From: Vanilla planifolia
Taxonomy: Eukaryota > Streptophyta > Magnoliopsida > Asparagales > Orchidaceae
Reading direction: 5' to 3'
Length of the DNA: 64,000 nucleotides
Assembly: GCA_023846275.1 (NCBI GenBank)
Contig: CM043875.1
Location: 28,111,333-28,175,332 of the forward strand
Position 1 is the first letter of the stretch, and every line of letters begins with the position of its first letter. The translations under genes were made by a program, and so were the position numbers. Under the pieces are notes generated by a model. The model saw only the letters and a list, made by a program, of their open reading frames with translations. It made no database searches and was not told the DNA's origin. This document shows positions 1 through 12,400 of the stretch, piece after piece.

Positions 1-1350
1 AACACCTAAATACCTTTTTTAAGTTTTTTGAATCACATCAAGCTCTCTATATGATTAATCAAATTGCTATGATATGTATGATCTAAAATCAATATTTAGA
101 AAAAATATTAATGAATATAACATAATGGTTTTGTTATAATCAAATAGGTGGTATAATGATCAAAGAGTAAAACAAAATAATTATAATTCATCTTTTACTT
201 ATTTTTTTAGTTGTGATAGAACATAGTATTAAAAAATTTCTTAAAACTAGTTTGGATAAGAGTAGCTATAAAATATTGTTAATAGATATATATCTCTCAT
301 ATTTTTCTAATATTAAACTCTTAGCTTATGTATCCCTCTAGAAATCAAATCACTCAGTGGAATAATTCCACTTAACCTTCCAGCGATAAAATGATTGCTA
401 CCTTGCTTTGGAAAATTCTGTATAGCTTGTGATTTCATTAAACAAAGTGAAGTTGGACATTTTTTTACTGTTCTCCATGTTTTTATTGTAAATATACTGG
501 TAGATAGAAATTCAATTTGCTCATTGTGAAAACAATCTACTAAAGTATATAAGAACATTTTGAAGGTTTTTTAGATTCTATCTCTATTATTATATGATGG
601 TAGTACTAAGTTCAACTAACTTTAGCATTAGCCTTAATTTAATGTGTCTCATAGGGGAGGTAATATTTTTTAGTTTTAATTTTCTCTCCCAACCTGCTCT
701 AAGGCTTAGAATCATTCTGTGCAAAATAAATACCTTCTCTACAATTCTTGAAGTGTTTTGAGAATTGCTTTACAAAAATCCTTTAAAACATTTTTTTTTG
801 TGCAAGAATACACGACCAAAGGCATGGTACTGTATCCACCCCATCCATAGCTTTACGAAATGGGTAACTTACTGGCCTAGACAGTAGTCAAGGCGACTAA
901 CAGCTGTATAACTCACATAGGACGTAACTACATGGTGGTTAAACAGTAGTGCCAAGTGATGAATTAGTTGAGGTTATAAATTTGCAACTCTTTTCCTTTG
1001 TCTCAATGATGTAAATAGTCGTACCAAGCCATTTTCTTAAATGTAAGAGTATAAGCATAGGTTAATATTTGTAACTTTTGTTCTCTGATGAATGTTATTT
1101 TTCTGCTCATCTTGGTTGTGTATTTCTTTATGGAACTTTACAGTAAGCATTTCATAGCATGTACAACTAAAATATTTGCTGTGCTCTCAAATGTAATTTT
1201 AGATTCATAGGTTTGTGATATAATTACTTTTTCCTGCTCATTCTGGTAATGCTTTTCTTTATGAGCGTTATGGTAGGCATATCATAATACGCCCTATTAA
1301 ACTTTTGATGTGTGTGTATGTGCATTCTTCTTACTTTTCACCTCCTTTAG
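1..1350 (+). other. Intron sequence upstream of the first visible OSCA exon
   Basis: This stretch is AT-rich with no recognisable exon. The first visible OSCA exon begins right after a CCTCCTTTAG acceptor at 1341-1350 and opens in the middle of the family's cytosolic domain, so at least the 3' part of this stretch should be intron of that gene. A somewhat more complex, less AT-rich patch at about 810-960 was not recognised. An 81-codon frame on the minus strand (313-558) matches no family I know. Confidence 0.6.
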
Positions 1351-3462
1351 GTCGTCTATAATGCAAACAAACTTGCTAAGATGGTTGAACAAAAGAAAAG
1401 CATGCAGAACTGGTTTGACTATTATCAGCTAAAGTTTGAAAGAAATCCTTCTAAAAGACCAACTTGCAAGGTTTGTTTTATCATTATGGCATTTTTGCAT
1501 GGGCCTCTTCAGACTATTAGTTGTATACAACAGAAGTAATTTTTTATTCCAAGTTGAGTAATTTTTAAAATTACTTTTTTTTCTATTTCCTTTTAACAGA
1601 TTGGTTTTCTTGGGCTATTTGGAAAAAAGGTTGACGCAATTGACTATTATACATCAGAGATTGAGAAGCTAACTAAAGAAGTAAGCCGTAAATGTTTAAC
1701 AGCACAATCCCGTGCTTGAGAGCTTATATTTCTCTTTATGAATTCTTCAAAGTTCATAAATGCTAAATAGATGATTACAGCTAAAGCTACGTCCATCGAT
1801 TGTTGCATTATTGTTTTTTGAGTTAAAATGCCTTTTTGTTCATATCAGCATTATAAAGGTCGTAAAATTCCTATCTACCTATTAGAGTTGGTTGCCCATT
1901 GCAACATTATGGGATTAAGGCTGTAACTGAGGCCAATTTTCCAAACTTTTATTCCCTTTAGTTGACGCACGCTTAAGCCCCTTGATTTCATTATACCTAC
2001 TTCTTAGCTTTGGATCAGAATATTTTTCTTTTTGGATTAGTTTTGTTCTACATCCATAAATCATCACTAAGATGCTTGACGTGTTAACTTCATACGAACT
2101 GTTTATTTTCAATTGTATGCGCTGCTTTTGTCCTTATTTGTGATAATCAGCCTCCGAAAGCTTCTTGTGGTGAGCAAATCCAAACTCATGCTGACTTTGA
2201 CAACCTAATTTCTGAAGCTATAATTAAGTGAATTTCTGTCATCCTTTGATATCAAAATAGCAATTGTTTGTGCTCTTTTTTTGTGGCGTTCTTTGAGAAA
2301 AATGTTTGATGTCCATTCTAGTTTACGATCCTTTTAAGTACTTGGTGTGTTTGACTATTTCTCTGCTTTGCTCAGGAGATTAAAGAGCGCGATAGGGTTA
2401 AGAGAGACCCAAAATCTATCATGCCGGCAGCATTTGTTTCATTTAGAACACGTTGGGGGGCGGCGGTTTGTGCTCAGACACAACAGACCAGAAATCCCAC
2501 TTTATGGTTGACTGATTGGTCCCCAGAGCCTCGTGATGTTTATTGGCCCAATCTAGCTATTCCATTTGTTAACTTGACAATCAGGCGGTTGATAATAGCA
2601 GTTGCTTTCTTTTTTCTTACTTTCTTCTTTATGATCCCCATCGCTTTTGTTCAATCTCTGGCAAACATTGAGGGCATCGAGAAAGCTGTTCCATTTTTGA
2701 AGCCTTTAATTGAAATGTGAGTACAATTCACGCATATCTTTGTGTTCATTTTCATTTACACTATAATTTTCCTTTTTTTCATTCTCTTGTTAATGTTTTA
2801 TTGCCTTGGCTATTGATTTTTGTAGAACTCTGATTTTAATGCCTGTATATCATGCTTATCTTAAGGTTAATTTTCTTGGTTATCATGTCATATAGCAGAG
2901 GCATATGGTGCTTCATTAGTCTGGCTAGGTGCTTCTTTAAAGCTGTATTTTTAAACCTATATTTGTAATCAATATGAAATAGAAGTTAGGAATGTTCGTC
3001 AGATTTTTGTAGTTTCTTTGGTACTTTGGGGCACTAATTTGAGCATGGTATATGATGATTTTAATTTGAATTCCACTTCAGAAAACTTGTACATGATGGG
3101 ATACTGTGTCCAATGTTACATCATAGCAAGTTGAGCTAGTCATACACTGGTGTTTGTTATGCTAATGATGCTAAACAGTTTCAAGAGGAAATATTTATTA
3201 TATTGTTTCTTAATGAAACTCTCCTCTTCATTATATAAAATATGCATGGGAATTATACTATTTATGATAGGAAAGGTACAGTTGTATAATTCTCAATCTT
3301 TTATAATGTTTATTCTCAAAAATCACAATCAAAGCTGCTGATCTTCAGCTCCCTAGTTGAAATTATGTAGGCTCCAAAATTCATTGAGTTACAAAATATT
3401 TTGCCTTTGATCAAGCTAATTTGTTATTTATTTTAATTGATATCTAGATAGCTGGATGTCAA

Positions 3463-3493
<31 letters not shown>

Positions 3494-6400
3494 TATATGC
3501 AATAAAATGTTAAATTGTCAGAAAATGTATTTACTCATTTTTGTGATTCGAACAACTTAAATGAATTTCTCTTTCAACCATGTCAAAATGATGCTTTAAG
3601 TGAACCATCAAAATTCATCTAGATGGCTGGATATTGAATGTTAGATAAATATGAACTTCTATTTTGAAGTCTTTCTAATCAAAGTTAATTCACAGGAAGA
3701 TGGTCATTGTTTAAGACAGAAAAAAAGAAGCCAAAATAATCTTGAGATAGGAACCAGTAAATTTTTAGAAGTTCTATTTCGAGATAAGAACAAAGATCAA
3801 GAAGAACTAGAGTTTAACCTCAAAGAGAGAAGGATTGTACATGTAAGAATTTAGAGGTTCAAAAATATTTTTCATATTCCAAAAAGATAAACATAATGTA
3901 AAACATGTCATCATATATATCAACATAAAGTATCATGTGTTATTAGGCATTTTTTCTAGGGAAAACAAAATTTCATATCAACTTTATTTTCAAACATTCA
4001 TTTTGTTTTAAATGTTAATCAAGGCAAATAATCTTGCAATATATGATTCAATCTAGTTAGGGACTAGATTTTAATTGAATTTTTATCATTTGGTAGTCAA
4101 TCAAAGGTGATCAAAATTTTATTAATGAATAGATGAAATTACTTATATTATAATTGAACATTTTTCTAAATAGAGAGAAATTTTTAAAATTTTTATTTGA
4201 GTCATGTTTAATATTTTGACACAAAATGGTGATTTTTTAAATATTTCATTAGTGGATAATGCCTAAAATGCAAGTGAAGATGGTTAAACTTGCAATAAAT
4301 TATTCAATCTAGTAAGGACTAAATTTTATTGAATCTTACATTCATTTGGTGGTCAATCAAGTTTGATCAAAATTTTATTAATGAATATTATATATTATGG
4401 ATTAAATTATCTATGTTATAATAAAAATTTCTACAAATAATTTTTGTGAATTTTTTTTATCATATTTAGTATTTTGATATTAAGAACGTTATTTTTTTAA
4501 AGATTTATTAATTGATGTGCTTCCCTGGTTTGTCTAATTATTGCATAATTATACAAATTTTAGGGGATTATATTGTTCTTTTTGAAGAGAAGTTTAAGCA
4601 AAAAAGGGTTATAGACATAATTGTTATTTATGAAACTTATGAAACTATCTATGTTTTAATCTGAATAACTCAGTCCATCAAGTATGCAAACAAGAGGGGG
4701 CCAAGTGTTTACCCCTTTTTAATGATTTATCTTGCATCATTCATTTCTTTGCCAAATCAACAAATTTGCTGATCAATCAAAATTTTAATAGGAAAATTGT
4801 TCTCTCCCCCTTTGTACACATTTGTATGTATAAAAATGTGGTGCAAACGTATCTTGCTCTACTGCCACCACTAGACGCATACACATACACATAAACTTAA
4901 ACATTTGCACTCAATTATGTGTATGCTTTTCTATGTGATGTCTTGATGTGTATGTGTTTTTGTATCTTGATCTCCTATTTGGTTGTCAAGCTTCACAATT
5001 TTGAAGTTCAAAAGAATTAATCCAATTATTATTGCACAGAAATGACGAGCTTTAATTCTACTAAATGGAGCTGAATACATGAATCCTTTATTTCTATTGT
5101 TTTTAATTCTTTAATAACTTTTTTTAATATCTAAGGACGTTATTTTAATAGTCTAATGCAACATCATTTTTGGTTTGTTTCCCTAATTCTTATTAGAAAA
5201 TTCAAGTGAGTATAAATTTTCTTTTAACTTAATGTTTTAAAATATAGGAACTGGCAGCTAACTAGATTTGCTTATGTTAAAGAAAACAAGAAAAGGACTT
5301 CATGTGTATGTTTTGTCAATTTTTATGCATGCCTAAACTGTGAAAAAAAACATTATGTTTTATCGTAACCTATTCTCCCTTTTGAAGCATGAAAGTATTA
5401 ATTCAATCAACACAAAGGGTTATTTCATTGTTGTTGGCACAAAATAATAAAATGAGACTTGCTTCTACCAAGTGTGGTCAACTAAGTATCCAAACAAGCC
5501 AAGTCATTTTTAGTAGACTATAGCAATGTCTTTTTTGGTTTACTCTCTTATTTACAAGAGAAAATTTAAACAAGAGGCATAAATTTTTACTTCAGGGAAA
5601 ATGTTTTACAAACTTAGAACTCGTGACTAATTGATTAGTAGAACTCAAAGAAGATGCAAAGGGTACTCATAACAAAAAATAAGGGCTTTATGTCCAACAA
5701 GTATGAAATAAGGTCATGGAGACTTGCTGGAGTACATTATGTCCAACAAGTGTGTTACAATACTTGTGTTTTCTTACCTTCAAACCTCCATTATAAGTGG
5801 ATAAAATTATTTTCATTTCATCTTCTTCTTATGGTTGTGTGAATGCTTTTGCATGCAGGGACTTCATTAAATCATTCATCCAAGGTTTTCTTCCTGGTAT
5901 TGCTCTGAAGATTTTTCTCATCTTTTTGCCAACCATACTGATGCTAATGACCAAATTCGAAGGATTTGTAGCTTTATCATCTCTTGAAAGAAGAGCGGCA
6001 TCAAAATATTATATTTTCTTGCTTGTCAATGTATTCCTTGGGAGCATAATTGCTGGGACTGCTTTCCAGCAGCTTAATACTTTCATTCATCAATCAGTAA
6101 ATGAGTACGTTTTCTTTTTTCATTTTTGTAAAGGTCTTTTCTTTTTGGAATTTTCTGTGTGATTTGAACTATTTAATCATAATAAGCACTGGAAACAAGG
6201 TGATGTGAGCATGCGTTTGGTGTGGACATCTTTCTTTTTAAGTTTCAATTTCACTTGGCATCTGTGTAACCATTCACTTCTTTCTGCAAGCAGAGTTTGT
6301 AATTAAATCAAATTAGAGAAGCTTCAAAATAATATCTAAACCATGATTGTTGCCACTATATCGTCTGTCTTGCTGATATCTTCATTGGATTTTATGCAGT

Positions 6401-9400
6401 AAAATTGAGCATCAACAAAAAAAGAATCAATTTTTTGCAAGTATTTTATTCATTGTTTACTTCAGGACAATATAAAAATGGAAACAAGTGCCATATAGGT
6501 AACTTTATTGAAGATCTTTGCATTTCCAAAGTTCTCAATGACTATCTTAAAGACCAAGAGTCCCAATGCAAAGAATACTTGATTTAGCATCTTTATGCTA
6601 TTTAAGTGCACCTTAAAATGTTTCTTTAATGGCATTATAGTTGAATTCTTGCTCAATTGTAGACTTAAGCATGTTTGTGTCAGATGCTATGATCTTATTA
6701 CATGTCAACTTCATGTATCAGAATTATCTGCATAATAAGGTATCATTTAATGACCTATTTCTTCAATGCAGGTTTCCTAAGACTATTGGCATGGCAATTC
6801 CACAAAAAGCAACCTTTTTTATAACATATGTTATGGTTGATGGCTGGTCTGGAGTTGCTCTGGAGATTATAAGATTGAAGCCTTTGATAGTCTATCATTT
6901 GAAGAATTGTTTCTTGGTTAAGACTGATAAGGATAGAGAAGAGGCCATGGATCCTGGGAGTATTGAATTCAGTTCATGTGAACCTAAGATACAGTTATAT
7001 TTCCTACTCGGTCTTGTATATGCTGCAATCACACCCTTCTTACTTCCGTATATATTAGTATTTTTTGGCCTGGCATATCTAGTGTTCCGACACCAGGTAA
7101 GCAAATTTTATCTATAATTGTTTTAGTAGCATCAAAGTTTATTGCCATGAATTTCGTATTCCAACTGTTTAAGATAAAATTCCTTTTTGTTTGTTGTCCT
7201 TGGGCATTCGTTTGTCTTGCGATAAATTTTTACATTCATCAGTTAGCTTTGATTTTTTTTTTCATTTTTAGTCAGCTTAAAATTCAAGATTTTCTGTTCA
7301 TCCCTTTCAAAAGTAATATAAAATCTTTACTTGCTTTGATAATAGTTTATTATATTTATATATTTTTCTAATAGAATTGATGGAAGGTTTAATTTGAAAT
7401 AGGATTTGAAATTTAATTTTAAAGTTTGGACTAAGGATTTTGTTTGCACTTCATAGCGATTCATTTGCCTTTTGCACCTCACAATAAATATTGATGTAGT
7501 GCATATTTAAGTCTTATGTAATTGCATAGACAAACTTTTATATTCGATTACCGAATCTTTGTTGCCAAGTTATGTGGCACTTTAAGATTTTAAAACTTTC
7601 ATGATTTATAGTATTTTAGCTTTTTAATTATTGTTATATCTCTAATCTTATATATTACTAATCCTTCACTAAGACTTGTATATTTATATCATACATGTAG
7701 CATTATTTCTTGATCTATATCTAATATACCATGTAGTATAATGGATTAAAAATAGTTCAATTAAAAAATATTTTTTATATTTGTTTGATACTTATTAGAT
7801 ACTATTATATTATGTTTTTATACAATGTATGATATGTAATATAATATGATTGATATTCTAATCAAATTAAAATAGTTTAAAAATTTTTGAAAATTATTCT
7901 TATATTATTAGTTTGATGACGATAAGTTTTTTTTAAAATTTTTAAATTTTATATTAAATTTTTTTTTTAAATGTATCTTTAGTAAGATGTGAAATTTTGA
8001 TTTATATTCATTTTGTCTTTCAAAACAAATCTTTCCATAAATGAACACTACCTTTTTTTATATGATAATATATTTAATTTATTATTTTTTATATTTGATT
8101 ATTATTATCATATTTAATTTTTATATTCCAACTTATTATTTTTTTGTTGTGTTGCTTGATCTATGCCTTTGTATATGTGTTCCAACATTCTACCTATGCT
8201 TTATAGCCTTAAATTTGTCATGCATTTCATTGATTGATATCTCATCCATCTTTCAGAATTTATAACAATTAGAAAAAATAAATGGCATTACCAACTTTCT
8301 ATGACTTATTTATGGTTGACATATATAATTTTCATAAAAATTATACAGTTGAATATTTTATAAAATGTGCTACTTATCATAATTTTTTTAAAATTTTCTT
8401 ACAATACTTGATAATTGAATAATTTTTTCTTTTTTGAAAATCATATAAATTAAGTATCAATATTCTTTCCTATAATTTAAGCCCTTTGTTTTATGCTAGA
8501 TTTAAACCCAAATTTCATTAAATTTGTGCCAAGTTTTGTTATAGTTTGTCTAAATATTTGAAGTTCTCCTCTCTTTTGTTAGAACTCTTAATTCCTTTTT
8601 AACAAGTATCACTGATTTTATAAATTTAAACAAATTTCTAAAATTTAATAACAATTTTAAAATTTCAATATGATCAATTTACATACCTCAGAGAATGATT
8701 ATAAATTTTTTCTCCCTACTTATATGGTTCAATTCATCCTTATCCTTAATTGATGTGATGATTATTTAAATAAATCATATACCTTTGAGATGTTTTATCT
8801 AGACATAGCTCTTTGTGTTCTTCCATCAAAATCTGAATAAAATAATAACCAAGAGAATGATTTGGATAAGAAATGTGAGATGATGATGACATTCAATAGG
8901 ATAAGAATTGCAAGGGATTCTGAAGAGCAGTAGGTTGATATTTTATATTATGACATATGCTAAAAAGAGGAACATTAATTGATCCATGTTGTAAACTCAA
9001 TTAATAAAATAGGATTTGTTCTTGTTTTTGTCAAATGGTTTGGATTGTTAGATTGTTCCTTATGCTAACTTACTCTATTATTTGAAGAAATACAAGCTGT
9101 TTCACGTGTATGTTTGCCTATCAAATGTTTTTTGACTTCTAATTACTATCTATTAATATAACTAATGATCTTTTACTAGCATTCATATAATTAAACTAGC
9201 TAATCATGACCACCTACTTTCCAAAAACAAAAGTTTTTTTGGACAACTTTTTCTAGATCGTGGTCATAAATTGTTAATGCACCTTTTCAATTAAAAAAAA
9301 AAAGAGATTTGTAATGAAAGCTTAATTGTAAGAAATAACAAAGCCTCAACTTGATTACTTTTACAAATTTAATGGTTTGTTTAATTTGTTAAATATAATA

Positions 9401-12400
9401 AGAGATAGCATGTTATATACTATTGCAAGTTTAGTAGAGTACATGTATACACATGCACACATATAATATATGCATGTGTGCATGTGCAAGCAAATATATA
9501 TAATATATTTATTAGTGGTATGATAGCAAATCCTGGAGAAAAGTGGGTAATATTTGTAGTATAGGTCCATTATAAAACAATATGGACAATCATGTCATGT
9601 AAAGAATCAAAGTATTCAAGTTGAAATGTATAATTCATTTTAATAATTTCTTTCATGGAAAAGTTGATTTCTTTTTTGAGGTCTTTTTGATGTTCAATAG
9701 TTTAATTTCTTGCTAAATTATGAACATATTTTTGATCATACACCTCTTCTTTTGCTGATTTGAATCCCTTTGAATTTTTTTTTCAATCACAATTGTGTTC
9801 CCCTAATCATTGGTCTCTTTTGATGATTAATGTCCCATTAATTTTCTTTCGAATACAACTAAAGTTGCTATATGCATTAGTTTTTACCTCACTTTAAAGT
9901 CTTCTAATTTGTTAAAAATTGAATTGGAGAAATAGGTATTCACCCTTCTTGAGGTTGTAGACGTATAGTTGAAATTTAGCTTCAAGCTTGAATAAGCACT
10001 ATTGATTCAAGTATTGAAGGAGCAAGATTGATGATTTCATCACCATCATCATCTTTAGTTAGTATTGGATTAATATTTCAATCATAATACCTTTGATTGA
10101 TGGCATTCCTTTGTTTTGCAGGTTCTTCAAATTTTTCAAAGGATGGGATAAGGATTTTAGCATTATGTTTATTAATTGTTATATATATTGGGTCAATAGA
10201 GTTACTTGTTTCTCTAAGTTTGTTAGGTGATTTTTTTGCACAATCTTAATCAACGTCTCTCTAATCTTCTGTTTTACTTTCTTGACTTGCCCTTCAACTC
10301 CTTAATTTTTGTCATCAGTGTCAAGTCACTTTTATATCAAAATATATTGGTATAGTCATCTTAATCAATGGCTCTAGTATTAAAATATGTTAGTACAATT
10401 TTCATGATCGATTGCTCTAATACCAAAATATGTTCTTTCTGTGAAAAGTTTTGTTTCAAGCTCTTAACAACAAACATTGCACCAGAGTTAAGTGCAACAA
10501 AATTAAACAAAAATGATAAAGAAAACAAAAATAGAATAAAAGAGAGTTTTTATGTCAATAATTGAGTATCAAAACTCAAAAAAGATGCTTCTTTTATGAG
10601 AAGTTTAATTGCATATTTATTGTAATATAATAAGGATATTTTAGCTCCTATACATTCATTTTTTTAATTACTCCTAATTTTTGTTCAAAATAATATAACA
10701 ATCATTAAAATCCATACATGCTCTCTCTATGTGTAAAAGTTCCACACATGAGCTGTAGTTATTGCACCAATCTACACCTATCATGCATGCATGACTCACG
10801 TGTTGCTGGTAAGTGGCATGTGCCACACCAATCGGACAAATTCGTGCATGTGCATAGGAGGCGTGCAATTTATACATGCATGTGGGTTTGCCTCATGTGC
10901 CGATGATCCATTGCACATGTTGCAAATATTTTGTGTGCTACTTCTCAATGTGCACAGTGATTCTTTTTGTTAATTTTTTTCATAGAAATGCCATTTTCTT
11001 CTTCAAAGTCTTCTTGATGTTGAATAATTTAATTTCCTATTAGATCGTGAACATATCCCCTAATAATTTACAAAATAAGTAGATTATTTAATTTGTTAAA
11101 TATAAGAATATACACACGTACGTATATATACATATATATTAATATATATATATAGGTGTGTCTGTGTGTGAATGTGTGAAAATAGATATAATACATGCAT
11201 TTGTTGTTGTTTTCATCAAATGATTAGGATTATTATGTTGTTCCTTATAGTAGTTGACTCTATTGTTTGAAGAAATTCAAGGTGGTCCATGTTCATGTTT
11301 GTTTGCTAAATGTGTTTGGACAATTTTTTGTCAATCTTTACTAATATAAAAAAATGATCCTTATATTCGTATGTTGAACTAGCTATTCATGACCCCCTCA
11401 TAGAAATCTAGCACAATAAATTCTTATAATTCTAAGCTTTCAATCGCCAATCTCCTTTTCAGTTCTTGCAAAACTATATTAACAATTTATGACCTTTATC
11501 TAGCGTTATTTGTTCTAAGAACTTTATTTCTTTTGAAAGGAAAAACCTTAATCATTATTTTGATGTATGTACATCACTCCTGTCCAGAACTAAGTAAAAC
11601 CTTATTAATGGTGGTTTTTTTATTTTTATTTTTTGAAAAAAATGCATTTCTAGGTAGTTGCACATAAATCATTCCTTGCCTTCATTATTAGTATAGTTTC
11701 TTGTTTCTCAATAAGTTCTTCACACTCCATCATTATCAATATCACACATTAATTCTTTGCTTATTCAATGCAAAACAAACCCTTGTTCTGTAGAATGTCT
11801 AAAAAAATTTAAGATTATTTAAGGTTCAGAACAAAGGAGATGATGAGGAAGTTTTTTTTTTTCGATTAGATAAATGATCCAACAAATATATAGGAATGTT
11901 TTTTATATCATTTTCATGATCATGTAATCATATATTGAAGATTAAAATGATTCTTCTATGGAACACTACTTGTAAAATGCACTAAATTCTATAATCTTTA
12001 CTTCTAACCTTCTCTACTGATATTTATTCCAAATCTGTATTTATAGATTATAAATGTCTATAATCAAGAATATGAGAGCGCTGCAGCGTTCTGGCCAAAC
12101 GTCCATGGACGCGTTATCAGTGCCATGGTGATATCACAAGTTGTTCTTCTTGGATTGTTAAGCACAAGAAAAGCAGCAAATTCAACTCCTTTCCTCGTTG
12201 CTCTCCCTGTATTAACAATATGGTTTCATTTATTCTGCAAGAACCGTTATGAATCTGCTTTCCGGAAGTATCCTCTGCAGGTAATCCTTAGTGTCATTTA
12301 TTGTTAATTTATTGCTCTGTTATTAGTTTTTTTTCATCAATTTTCTTATAAATTATATGGTTTTTAGAGATCTTCCAAAAATGATCTATTATTTGTTTAT

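Larger units (their letters stand above)
2717..5858 (+). other. OSCA intron, 3.1 kb, AT-rich with simple and tandem repeats
   Basis: The donor GTGAGT follows phase 2 and the acceptor is GCATGCAG at 5851-5858; together they rejoin ATG (Met) in front of DFIKSF. The intron contains an (AT)n/(AC)n microsatellite and a 256-bp tandem duplication, listed separately. No coding fragment was recognised. Short open frames here have no family signal. Confidence 0.7.
7097..12046 (+). other. OSCA intron, 4.95 kb, AT-rich with shuffled internal repeats
   Basis: This intron lies between the exon ending in FRHQ and the exon starting IINVYNQ, both phase 0. It is extremely AT-rich. It contains two separated blocks of related sequence (9005-9745 and 10975-11420) and a CATG-rich island (10720-10965), each listed on its own. 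I recognised no transposon protein fragment in it. Confidence 0.65.

Noticed and set aside
313-558. Minus-strand open frame of 81 codons with an LSGIIP string
   Set aside because: The string recalls leucine-rich repeats, but there is no repeated LxxLxLxxN pattern around it and the sequence lies in a probable OSCA intron. Chance frame.
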